Positions 53,150 to 64,000 of a stretch of DNA of 64,000 bases are shown piece after piece; position 1 is the stretch's first letter, and every line of letters starts with the position of its first letter. Both the position numbers and the translations under genes were made by a program. This stretch comes from Branchiostoma floridae (Eukaryota; Chordata; Leptocardii; Amphioxiformes; Branchiostomatidae), in contig NC_049983.1 of the NCBI RefSeq assembly GCF_000003815.2, positions 26,566,192 to 26,630,191 of the forward strand. Reading direction: 5' to 3'. The notes under the pieces are model-generated. The model did not search any database. It worked only from the letters and a program-made list of their open reading frames with translations, and was not told the origin of the DNA.

Positions 53150-56100
53150 GGAGCAGGCCGACCTCTCGCCACTGACTGAAAATGGCTCTTCGGCAAACTG
53201 CAACCCAACAACTGCCAGGTGAAGTGTTCAAGCTGGAAGGAAACTAAGGGACAATCTAATGCTGTAGATCTTTTAAAAAAAAAACCTTTTCCGTGCACGC
53301 TTACAACGAGATTTTGATCCTCTGGTGGTTCTCAAATGCTACCCGACCTGGACAAAAGCGTGACATCAGGAACGGGTCAAATGTTCGCGGCGACCGGTAT
53401 CGGCCCCCGTCTCGGTTGAGAGATGGTCGATGTGCTCTGATGTAATATCGAGTACCTTTGACCATTTGCTGACGTCACACTTCCGTACATGTCACTTCTT
53501 AAGAACGTCAGAGAAGTAATGACTTTGACAGCCACCGAGGTCTTCTTCTTTCAAACATGTTCAATAACATTTTAAGTCGTGATGGCTCCCATCTTAAGCT
53601 CTGTCTATATTCTTTTGCTTTAGCTCGAACTTCAAGATACTGTAATGCAGAAATGTTCGCGGTGTTTTAATGTTCGCGGTTTTCGCGTTGGCCATTTCAC
53701 CGCGAAGTTAAAACCACCGCGAACATATTTCCTTGGCATTAATACAACAGTGCATGGTGCTACCGCGAACTTAAAACTACCACGAAATGTCCCCTTTCCG
53801 CTACACCGAAATTAAATCCCTGCGAAATTAAATGAATTTACAGTATACTCTTCTTCCTTTCTCGTCTGTTTCCTTCTTTTGCATCTATTTTAACCTACCA
53901 TCCAGTTCTGGTCATTTCAGATTTGGAAGGGCCAGTGGCCTGATTAGAAGCTTGTTTTGTCGGCTTACTTTGTGTGCGGAAATAGCGTTTAAAATCTGTA
54001 CAGTGCTGAGTACCGTCTCAGATTAACTTTCAATTGAAGACGAGAAAGTTTTGCTCTGAAGTATTTAATGTAGAAACACAATTAGCCAACTGAACTATTG
54101 ATGAATACAACACACACTTGTAGAATGTTGATCAAACTTTATTAATAGGCAGGTTTGATGCAGATTTCTTGATTTTACCTGACATTGAACAGGTGCTTTT
54201 GAAAAGCTGTCATTTTTGACTTGAGAGTTTTGTATGGTTATCTTTCTTTGGAAGGCAAGTTGAAGTGATGACTATGTGGCTAAACATATTGCTGTCATAG
54301 GATTAATTGATTGTGTTAGGCGCAAACACGATGTAGTTTGAAGGACAAAGAAGCTGTGGAAATATGTAGTGGGTGACCATGCTGCCCGGTGTCTAGCCAA
54401 ATTTGCTCCTGCCAAGCAATTGTCCCCACACTGCTTGGGGCTTTCTGGAATACCTGATGAGAGAAAATTGTGTCACACCTTAAGGGCATTGTAACTACCA
54501 AGCAGACGTCTGGGGGAATTGGGGAAGACAGGTCGCGCACATGAAGGGTTGCCTTTTTCTTGCCTCAAACAATGTGATGTTCAACAAAGTTATATCTGTT
54601 ACATCGTGTCCCTATATAGTGTAGGACAAGTCTAAATTGTAGAGTCGTGAAATGATACTTGAAACTCTAACATGATCAGGACTAAAAGACGTCACTAAAC
54701 ATGTGATCTTTTATGCTGCGTTTAAGATCTCGAGTTACAGTAATTTATTTGATATTGAACAAGAACAACAAATATGTAACGTAGATGTGCTTTGTACAAT
54801 TGCGTAAGAAATCATTTAGATTTAATGACCACATCTATACATGTAAATATGATATGGTCAGATCATCGTGGTTTTCTATTATATGCTTGAATGATAAGCC
54901 TTTTTAAATCCTCCTTGTATTTTAAACATCGTGTGTATATTTCATCTGTATATGTGTGCCCAGAAATGATGTTCTAACAGGCAGGACTGAATCTGGATTC
55001 TATAACGTTTACAGTTGAATCTATTCTATGAGCACATGTCATTCGTAGGAACATTGAGTGACAATGGAATTTAAATGCACAGAGACCTGCATGGACTCTA
55101 ACTCATATATGAGAGTCGGAAGCTGCATGTAGAAGGAAAAATCTGATAAAAACCACATAACTAATATATGATTTGTAGTCGTGTGTTTCAGTCATACAGA
55201 AAAGTAGATGGGTTTGAGTCTGATCTAGAGTTGAGAATCTGCAAGAAGAAAAAAAAAACAGAAAAAGATATGGATACAAATCCTGTATAACTGGTATAAT
55301 AGGAAAAATACAGTGGTTTTTAGTAATGGGTTTTATATGCAAAAAACTGTATGGATGTTGACATTTATATGAGGCTGTGTATGAGGCCGAAAAGCTACAT
55401 ATAGAAAGAAATATCGTGTGGTAAAAAGAGCGCAACTAATGTAATAGTATGGCTTGTAATAGTGGGTTTCAATGATGATTGATGTAGAAACTTAGATGGA
55501 TCTGAGACTGATCTGATGTTGAAAAGCTGCAAGAAGAAGATCTGGATAAGAAGCATTTTAATAATCTACAGCCTAAATCATATTGAAACTTGAATGGGTT
55601 TGAGTCAGATATGGTGTTGAGAAGCTGCAAGAAGAAGAGAAAAGCTGTATAAGAAGTATGTAACTGATCTAATGGACCAACTGCTCTAAAGATAAGAACG
55701 AAGGTTAATCAAAGATCCGTGTAGAAGGCCGTAGACGCTAATAAAAATGTGTGTTCGTGATGAAAGTTTGTTGGGCCTTTTCTGTTGTTATTGCATACGC
55801 GCATATACATTGTACTGATTCGAACGTAAACTACGTCTTTGTATTTTTCCTGTTCCTTTTTTTTTCGTTTGAACACTAACGTTCGATTATTGTCAGGTTC
55901 TGTAGACAGACACGACCAGCTACTACCTGGCCCGTGTATTTTATACAATATCTGCATGGTCGATAATTACTAGATACAAATGCAAAGTTAACTGTTTTAA
56001 AACACATATTTCTTCAGGATTTATGCTGGTATACATTTATTCTGACGATTTCAATCTTAAATACAAAGTCCAAGAACTCCCCCCTTCCCTTTAGACCGCG

Positions 56101-56322
56101 CCATCTACAGGTCCATGGCTGAACTGCACCATAGTCGTAAAAACTCTCCCTGATGACCAGAGAGATGCTGAGAAAAAAATAAGAAAGGGATAACGGATGA
56201 AGTAATTTTCACAGTTGAAAATCACAGCAAGGCTTTCTGACATGTCCAGGAACACAATGAATGCCTTAGTTCGTAAGCTGTGTTCGAAAACTTGTTTTTT
56301 TATATTTATCGAGCAAACCGAT
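53150..56322. other. 3' flank of lectin 3 and intergenic DNA
   Basis: No gene recognised. 55090-55680 is a diverged tandem repeat: five units of 100-155 bp share GAGAAGCTGCAAGAAGAA-like and CTAATATATG-like blocks. Confidence 0.5.
53640..53843. mobile_element. MITE (ACTGTAAATGCA family), reverse copy
   Basis: TA-flanked, 204 bp, inverse orientation of 4500-4707, with TGGTGCTACCGCGAACTTAA inside. Confidence 0.85.
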
Positions 56323-57417
56323 TAGTCCATGGGCCAGAGGAAAAATCGGTACCTCCGAGGTGGCAAATTCTCCTTGTTATTTTTGAATAGTAGAAGGCCT
56401 GTGGCATATATTTTGACGTGATAGCCATTCTGGTATGGTAGCTTTCTACCGGCTATCACCCTTCAAACCTATCACCACCTAAATGATCTGGAAATTTCGT
56501 GTCTTCAACAAGGGGGAGGGGCAAAAAATTAAACATCAATATTTTTCCACGAAAATTCACAGGCTGGTAGAACCTGCTAAGAGGATCATAAAAATATCAA
56601 TTGATTTTTGATATTGTGATTCAACACGAAATTATGACTGCCTAAAATCATATTTTTTGGTGATTTTCTGGTGAAAAATATATACTTTACTTTCCAATAT
56701 CGTTCATTTATTCACATTACCTATGGGGCCTTGCCTAATGAGTTAGACTTACCGTGTGTATCCTTCTCTGCATATTAAGCTTTAAATGATCGAAATCCAT
56801 CAATGAAATCCGGAGATATGAATGTGTGAAGAATGACACATCTGCCAGCTTATAGTGACAATATTGTTGCTAAGGCCGTTGCTAAGGCTGTTGTTAAGGA
56901 GGTTTCAGATCGTACTCCACAACAAAACTGATGCAAAGAACTTACTTTTCTGTAGTATTTTACTCTGATTACATCAGTAGAAGTACAAGGAATCATGTTA
57001 AAATGTTCAACATGTAACAGATGCAGAAATGTGTTTTTTTACGTCATTTCTTTCAGAATCGTTAGCAAAACTGTTGCTAAGGCCGTTGCTAAGGGTGTAC
57101 TCTGTCATGTTTCAAGCCAAAACAGCAGAGAGTCAAGTTCTCTGACGCGTGATTTTGCTCCTGTCATCTTGTAAATCATACTTAACTGTGAAAAATATCA
57201 TAATTGATTGGAAATGTTAATTTGGGCTCTACATGGGGGTTATAAGGATACCTGAAAATGAATTACCTTGATTGCACACATTTTTTTTACAAATCTTTTG
57301 CTCTTTTTCGTCATTTAGTAGATACCTTACTAAAATTCACAGCGTATATCTAGTATGTCGTACACAATGAAAAAGGCTCTGCATGGGGGTTACCAGGGCA
57401 CCACATATGTGACACCG

Positions 57418-57953
57418 TTTAAAGGGGCATTCCACTCCAAAAGGGGGTGGTGTTTTCCAATAGATAATGTGTCAATGAATAGTATAATCAGCCGAATTTT
57501 GTGGAATTCACCTTGGGATGAATTGCGCGATATGTGTTTTGGAAAACAATATGACACTCAGTAAACCCATGCAGACCCTACACATGCATTCCCTATACGC
57601 ATATTAGACACTTTGTTTATCATGCATATTTTGGAATAAATGAGGATCGCTAAGCACACTGAGAATGCAAATTGCTCATAAGATAGCAAAGAACACATAA
57701 CAAGGCGAGATTTCTTAGCAATCCTGAAATTAGTTTTGTAACCTCACCTAAAAGTTTTGCATTGTATTCAGCCATAGGATTAATTCAATTAGAGGGTACT
57801 TGGGGAGTTTGGTAGAAGACTGAATGCTTTTGAGGCACATGAAGCAACTGGGTACTTTATCATATCATGTGAAGACGTATGCATTTATTACTTCCTAAAA
57901 TCAATATCTATCGGAAAATAACACTCCCGTGTGAAGTGGAATGCCCCTTTAAT
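57418..57953. mobile_element. Nested 0.53 kb MITE in the left arm
   Basis: Ends TTAAAGGGGCATTCCACT / AGTGGAATGCCCCTTTAA. The right arm at about 61383 is the empty site. ACAC flanks both sides of the insert and occurs once in the empty site. Confidence 0.85.
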
Positions 57954-59059
57954 ACACAGGATACGTAGCTGCAGGACTTTGTCATGCATATTGAAAATTT
58001 ATCTAGAAACAAGACCATAAAAAAAGGTCAAGAACAAGGCTACTCTGGGATGAACACGTACAAGTATATTGTACTTTTCTTGATCAAGTTCTCTGACACA
58101 TAATTTTGCTACTCTTATCTTGATAGAATTGTGACAGTCTTTTTCACTTTAATTTGCACATATGAGCACCTTCAAAAATATGATTGTATGAGAAACCAGG
58201 CATACTATGCTGAGGTCGGAAGATTGAAGTCGGCCAAATTGAGTAATCCTTTGTGATAGGTAGGTGGAACTATGAACAGCCATATGATAAACCCTTGAGT
58301 GTTTCCGTTATTGAGGCCTGGGCCGCCCTAAGAGGCCCTTAAAAATCAAACAATTTATTGCCGAAAATTACTGAAATTACGATGGCTACCCTCATAGATC
58401 AAAATTAATATAATAAATGAAGATGTGAAGAAGTTTTGTATTTCCACATAGGAAATGGGATCCTTTCTTTTACAGTCCATCAGGTGAGGATAAAGAGGAT
58501 TGTATTGTATTTGAGAGGATGTAATAGGGGGTTACCTGATTGACTAAAAGCAGAGTTTTAATCTCTCAGAATTTTAGTCATTTCTAAGGCGTAATACCTC
58601 CCATGCTTCCTCTTTACATTGAAGGTAATGCACCTGGTGTATGTATTATTGTTGATGGAAAAAGGAAAATCTACTTAATGAAGAAATATTACTTGTTGTC
58701 TTATTGGGCCACACAGAAGACGAGCCAGATCAGGGTATTGGCGGCTTTTTGGGGGTTTGGGACCATGATAAATCGGGTACTGAGAGGAGGTAAGTTATGG
58801 AGACTTTTGGTATAGCAGTGAAAACCACACATAAACCATCGTGTAAACTTCATATGGTCACAATAATGAGAAGGGCTCTGTATGGACATATAAGATACAG
58901 ATCTTTGATTTCACAACCCTTGTTTTAATTTCACCCCGTTTCGGTGATCGTGTCACAATCCTCAGGGCAATTCTGACTGGTGCACTGTACTGCAGCTATA
59001 GTCGTTGCTACTTACAGATGCAAATACATCATTGGAAATCAAGCAAGGACTGTGAAATA

Positions 59060-59221
59060 CAGTAGAAGCCGCTTAATTGCACACCCCATTTGCCAATTAA
59101 CCGTGTGGTGCAATGATATGCGAAGTTATCCAGCTGGACCGCATCAGTTCGGGATTTTGGGATTCCGTGCAATTAACAGAAGTGTGCAGTAATACATTGT
59201 ACGATTAACTGGCTTCTACTG
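59060..59221. mobile_element. MITE, CAGTAGAAGCCGC family, copy 2
   Basis: TA-flanked, 162 bp. CAGTAGAAGCCGCTTAATTG and its inverse CAACTTAAC-type end ACTGGCTTCTACTG. Confidence 0.82.
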
Positions 59222-59339
59222 TAGCCTTTATAAAAGTACAAAAGATGTTTATTATCTACGTACAAGATGTTTGAGAAGAAGGGCATGGTCACAAAGGAAC
59301 ACAAGCGTCGACTATATTTACCGATAGTTTTGAATAGTT

Positions 59340-59478
59340 CTAGTTAATTGCACGGAATCCCCAAATCCCAAACCTTTAAATTTGCAGTCCGGCTGGATAA
59401 CTTCGCATTATTGCACCATGCGAATAATTGCACAAAATATGCTGGCAAATGGGATGTGCAATTAAGCGGCTTCTGCTG
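59340..59478. mobile_element. MITE, CAGTAGAAGCCGC family, copy 3 (reverse, truncated)
   Basis: Inverse orientation, ending GCAATTAAGCGGCTTCTGCTG then TA; the other end is lost. Confidence 0.75.
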
Positions 59479-62400
59479 TATCAAGAAATAAATGCAAAAG
59501 CTCATGCAAGTAGGTGGGGGAAAAGCAGTGTTCCAACTGCTGCAAAATTGATAGTATCAATGAAGACTCACATAAGACAGTATGTTATGAAAAACATGCC
59601 CAACGTTAAACTAGAGGAAGTCCGACTTGTGACTTCCACACTTGATTCAAGATGTCAGTTCATTCCGACCAAGGACGTTATGTTCTTGCATGGCAGGCAC
59701 TGTGAAATATGTATACACTAACATATTGACTACATTCATCTTGTTGTAATGTTTGAAGACTTCAATTTTTGCGAACTGGCAAAAACCTATTAAAGGCCTC
59801 AAATCGTCAAAGCTATTAAAGGCAACTAAAACGTATATCAGACCATTTTCATATGCCCGTTACACACTCGTTCTCATTGAAATGTCGAATATGGCATTTT
59901 TTTGGTCGAAAAATAAATCGGCTTTATTTTCAGTGAAAACTACGTGGTTGTTTAGGAAAATTCCTCCTTTAACCATAGCCAAAAATGGCAACTTATTATT
60001 TTCGGCCCCATTGGTAATGCATTACAGGGCATGTAACAAACGTTACCGGTAACATTTGTTACAACAGTGAACTTTACCCTGTTTTCTTCGAAAGGACTCA
60101 CCTTATTGACTACATCATTTAGGTATAAGTGGACGTCCCTCAGAGGAACATTTAAAAAGTGGGCAGCTTTTTTACACCAGGTCAAAAAGAAAGCTTAGAC
60201 AGCATCGAACAATCTATGGTGACGTTTGTTACAGTCATTTCTGTACAACATTTTGTTAAGCGAGGTGGGATACAAATGACAGTCAACAACCCTTTCTTGT
60301 TTCTTTAAAAAGCCAGAAAAACTGTACAGCGTCACAAAAACGATCATTTCTAGTCTTATACGTGGATAATATAACCGTGGCAACCATCGTACTCGTGGTG
60401 GTAACGTTTGTTACATAGTCTGGCGACAGGCATGAACCACCTCACACAGCCTCCAAGATCAGTGGCAGTAGTCATATGACGTGATCGGTCAGAAGGCCTG
60501 GACAGCTAGTTTCACCTACCGAACTATCATTCTGGGAACTGAATTGTTACATTTTTGGCTGCTACAGTTGTATTTGAATTCTTCGTTTCTTCTCAGGCAA
60601 CAGCCATATTTTAGGGGGTGAAATCCCACCCGTGGCTATAATAATATTGTAAGCCATCAACCAATACGAATGTTGTTGTGCATCTTTTGTAAAACATTAC
60701 AGGGGTTGTGGAAAAGTGAAGGAACCAGTGATGTTGTCTATAATTTGCTCCATATCAAGGCGTAAAGTCAGGCGACAGCATTTCGACATTTAAATGAGAA
60801 CAAGCCTACAGGCTCAATGACAAAGAAAATTCCCTTAGGCATTGGAGACCATCCTAGTTCTAGGCACATGCACATGTGGAAACTTGTAGGTTGTAAGTTT
60901 TGTAATATTTACAGCAGTGTAGAAAAAGGCATCGGTAGTTTTGTATCCAGTGTGTCAAGTTTTACAAGCCTGCCAGAATCTTCAGTTAGCTACGTTTTAC
61001 ACCAGATATTACACTGCTCCATTCTAATGGGTCTCCATACATGAAAATTTTGTTATAGACTTTGTTTTTGGTTTGCCCTTATGTTAACAAATGAATGGTC
61101 AGGCATAATAACACACCATTAGACTAAGTGTGTTGCAGTTTGTCCAACGCAGCAAACCTGCACTGTACCTGATATATAGTCAATGACGTTATATAGACAT
61201 GTCTAGATATGCCTATATATGTCGATATAACCTCCTTTATAATGTATACCATCATTGATCAAGAAAAGTACAATATACTTGTATTCATCCCAGAGTAGCC
61301 TTGTTCTTGACCTTTTGTTATGGTCTTGTTTCTAGATAAATTTTTAATATGCATGACGCAGTCCTGCATCCACATATCCTGTGTCACATATGTGGTGCCC
61401 CGGTAACCCCCATGCAGAGCCTTTTTCATTGTGTACGACATACTAGATATACGCTGTGAATTTTAGTAAGGTATCTACTAAATGACGAAAAAGAGCAAAA
61501 GATTTGTAAAAAAAATGTGTGCAATCAAGGTAATTCATTTTCAGGTATCCTTATAACCCCCATGTAGAGCCCAAATTAACATTTCCAATCAATTATGATA
61601 TTTTTCACAGTTAAGTATGATTTACAAGATGACAGGAGCAAAATCACGCGTCAGAGAACTTGACTCTCTGCTGTTTTGGCTTGAAACATGACAGAGTACA
61701 CCCTTAGCAACGGCCTTAGCAACAGTTTTGCTAACGATTCTGAAAGAAATGACGTAAAAAAACACATTTCTGCATCTGTTACATGTTGAACATTTTAACA
61801 CGATTCCTTGTACTTCTACTGATGTAATCAGAGTAAAATGCTACAGAAAAGTAAGTTCTTTGCATCAGTTTTGTTGTGGAGTACGATCTGAAACCTCCTT
61901 AACAACAGCCTTAGCAACGGCCTTAGCAACAATATTGTCACTATAAGCTGGCAGATGTGTCATTCTTCACACATTCATATCTCCGGATTTCATTGATGGA
62001 TTTCGATCATTTAAAGCTTAATATGCAGAGAAGGATACGTACGGTAAGTCTAATTCATCAGGCAAGGCCCCATAGGTAATGTGAATAAATGAACGATATT
62101 GGAAAGTAAAGTATATATTTTTCACCAGAAAATCACCAAAAAATATTATTTTAAGCGGTCATAATTTCGTGTTGAATCACAATATCAAAAATCAATTGAT
62201 ATTTTTATGATCCTCTTAGCAGGTTCTACCAGCCTGTGAATTTTCGTGGAAAAATATTGATGTTTAATTTTTTGCCCCTCCCCCTTATTGAAGACACGAA
62301 ATTTCCAGATCATTTAGGTGGTGATAGGTTTGAAGGGTGATAGCCGGTAGAAAGCTACCATACCAGAATGGCTATCACGTCAAAATATATGCCACAGGCC

Positions 62401-62684
62401 TTCTACTATTCAAAAATAACAAGGAGAATTTGCCACCCCGGAGGGTACCGATATGTGAAATTTGGGGTGCTGGCCCATGGACTAGATTACATACAGACAT
62501 AATTTGTCTCGGTGTGGGCGGTGCTACCCAGCTTACATGAGTTGCTTCCATCTCTGGTTTCTAAAGTTTGTGATGTAAGGCTTCATATTTCTTTGAGTCT
62601 GGGGCTACTCTGGAGTCAACAAGCGCCTTGTCAGGAGCAGGACGTGTTTTACCGTGCAGAAACCTGACAAGTACAAGCGGCATC

Positions 62685-63847
62685 ATGCCGGGAGGGCAGC
62701 AGCAGTCCCAGACTGGGGACAACGGTGATGTGTTTCTTGGTTTTCTTAAGATAGTACATTACGTTTCTTTTCTAATTCAGGCCAAACAAATCGGACTTAT
62801 GACTTTAAAGGCCCCTCTACCCTATCGAAAATGTATTTTTCGGCTTCTACTGCTACTACTACTACTACTACTGCTACTACTACTACAAAACCAGCGGAGA
62901 AGTACACTAAATGGTTTAACATTTGAACTAAATTTTTCATGCAACAATGTTTTCAAAAGATAAATTGGTACTTACATTTGAAAAAAAATGATCTTGATCC
63001 ACTGAAGTTGATATGACAAAAGTAATTTGTCGAATTTCTGTTTAGTCTATTGTGAAAATACTGCACGAAACGTGTATTTTACAAAAAGGGGTAAAAGCCA
63101 GGTAAGTAAAAAAACAAACATTACCTGACCTGTTAGCGGTTTTTCTTATTGGACCGGACCTGAAACAATCCGGTGGACCGGATGTTGGACCCATTGGAAA
63201 ATGAACAGATTACATGATCAGGAATTCACACGTTTCGGGGCTTACCGGTCGAGAAAAATAACAAGGGCGAAGTAGAGTAGAGTCTATAATCATTTCTACT
63301 ATGTTTTACAGTCAATGGTACAGAGGCAGTTAGTCTTGTAGGATTTTAAAACGCCTGCGGGAATTGAATACTCCACAAAACAGATTTCTTTGTTGCAAAT
63401 GGACCATTGTCTTGAGTATCGTCCATTCAGATGTTCTGACATACTGAATCAGATCCAGGTTCAGATCCAAACCTGGACTTGATCCTCTGGACCTGAACCG
63501 GACCTGGATCTGGATTTTCTGTACCGGTACCCAATCCTTTCACCAGTCATCAATGGCATTTAGCATACGGGTCATGATGATGACGACGACGATGATGATG
63601 ATGATGATGATGATGATGAATGGCATTTACCGCTAATGGTTAATCCCACTTTTTTTATACAGCGCAAGTCGCCTAAATACTCGCCGTTGCATTTCTGCAG
63701 ATGAGTACGATGATAGCTGTAGACTGTAACATTTCTGTAATTTTCCCCCAGACACCACACCCATGGAGGAGCCTCAGACTAATCATTGCCTGGCACGTGT
63801 TGACGCCGATGCGAGTTTCCCTAATCCTTTGTACGCCTCCGGAGAAG
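62685..63847 (+). CDS. First two exons of a new gene (3' partial)
   Basis: Exon 1 62685-62724 encodes MPGGQQQSQTGDN with donor gtgatg in phase 1. Exon 2 63752-63847 (acceptor ttcccccag, donor gtaaaa) is phase 1-1 and encodes TTPMEEPQTNHCLARVDADA then SFPNPLYASGEG. Short, hydrophilic, with a tyrosine, and using the same phase 1 exon style as the lectin tails, so it may start another type II receptor. Family not recognised. Exon 2's own ATG at 63763 is an alternative start. Confidence 0.55.
62846..62886 (+). repeat. (CTA)n microsatellite
   Basis: About 13 trinucleotide units with two CTG variants, in intron 1 of the terminal gene. Confidence 0.9.
63430..63535. repeat. GGACCTGGACC dispersed repeat fragment
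   Basis: TCCAGGTTCAGATCCAAACC ... GACCTGGATCTGGATTTTCT, related to 2280-2360 and 2466-2530. Confidence 0.65.
63572..63619 (+). repeat. (GAT)n/(GAC)n microsatellite
   Basis: About 15 units of GAT/GAC in intron 1 of the terminal gene. Confidence 0.9.
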
Positions 63848-64000
63848 GTAAAACATAAAATAATCTCTTCTTGTTGCGCTTTGTGTTTCCCGCTTTGGTT
63901 TTAAGTCGACCCTTGTACTTAGGAATCTTTTTTATGTCATCTTAAACTTCAACACGCAGTCAAACGAGTTTGGAAAGACATTGGGAATTAACAGAGTTAA

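Larger units (their letters stand above)
56323..62484. mobile_element. 6.2 kb foldback element
   Basis: Arms 56323-58087 and 61255-62484 are inverted copies with ends TAGTCCATGGGCCAG / CTGGCCCATGGACTA. Flanks share GAT (possibly GATTA); the target duplication is not settled. The right arm is 1230 bp; the left is longer only because of a nested 0.53 kb insertion. The spacer (58088-61254) has no recognisable transposase. Confidence 0.85.

Noticed and set aside
55990-56187. Minus-strand candidate terminal exon (acceptor ttctcag, then an open frame)
   Set aside because: No neighbouring exon on that strand, no recognisable protein and two frames equally open.
59428-60185. Frames of 70-100 codons in the spacer of the 6.2 kb foldback element as a transposase
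   Set aside because: The first overlaps a MITE copy. None shows a DDE, RNase H or zinc-finger pattern that I can recognise.

Overview
This is animal nuclear DNA, most probably from a cephalochordate (amphioxus, Branchiostoma). The genes have many short exons with GT-AG introns. The housekeeping proteins are deuterostome-like. There is a local expansion of membrane-bound collagen/C-type-lectin receptors, and the non-coding DNA is packed with small inverted-repeat transposons. The species assignment rests on this overall character, not on a database match.

Layout: (1) 11-1886, plus strand: the last three exons of MON1, followed by a minisatellite grown from its own stop-codon region. (2) About 4.2-13.9 kb and 14.5-24 kb: a roughly 10 kb tandem duplication. 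Each copy carries one minus-strand gene for a type II membrane protein made of cytoplasmic tail exons, a transmembrane exon, a coiled-coil exon, collagen exon(s) and a C-type lectin domain. Models are lectin 1 (7197-13339, 676 aa) and lectin 2 (16334-23134, 571 aa). (3) 24235-35292, plus strand: a complete 11-exon RPN1 gene (oligosaccharyltransferase subunit 1, 600 aa). (4) 37503-53149, plus strand: a third family member, lectin 3 (450 aa), with no collagen exon and the longest coiled coil. (5) 39020-45730, minus strand, inside the 13 kb first intron of lectin 3: an EXOG mitochondrial nuclease gene. One of its coding exons is cut in two by a 3.9 kb foldback transposon, and a LINE ends about 10 bp from the acceptor of another exon. 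(6) 56323-62484: a second, 6.2 kb foldback element with 1.23 kb arms. (7) 62685-63847, plus strand: the first two exons of a further gene that runs off the window.

The splice phases of the three lectin genes agree throughout. The tail, collagen and lectin exons are phase 1-1, and every summed model is divisible by three, so the exons behave as interchangeable modules. Copy number of a 51 bp (17-residue) coiled-coil unit differs between paralogs: 1, 4 and 9.

The most unusual signals are two. First, tandem duplications that copy exon boundaries together with the splice site or stop codon recur in MON1 (twice) and RPN1 (five times). Second, the foldback insertion in EXOG has an 11 bp target duplication, and removing the element plus one duplication copy restores the reading frame exactly.
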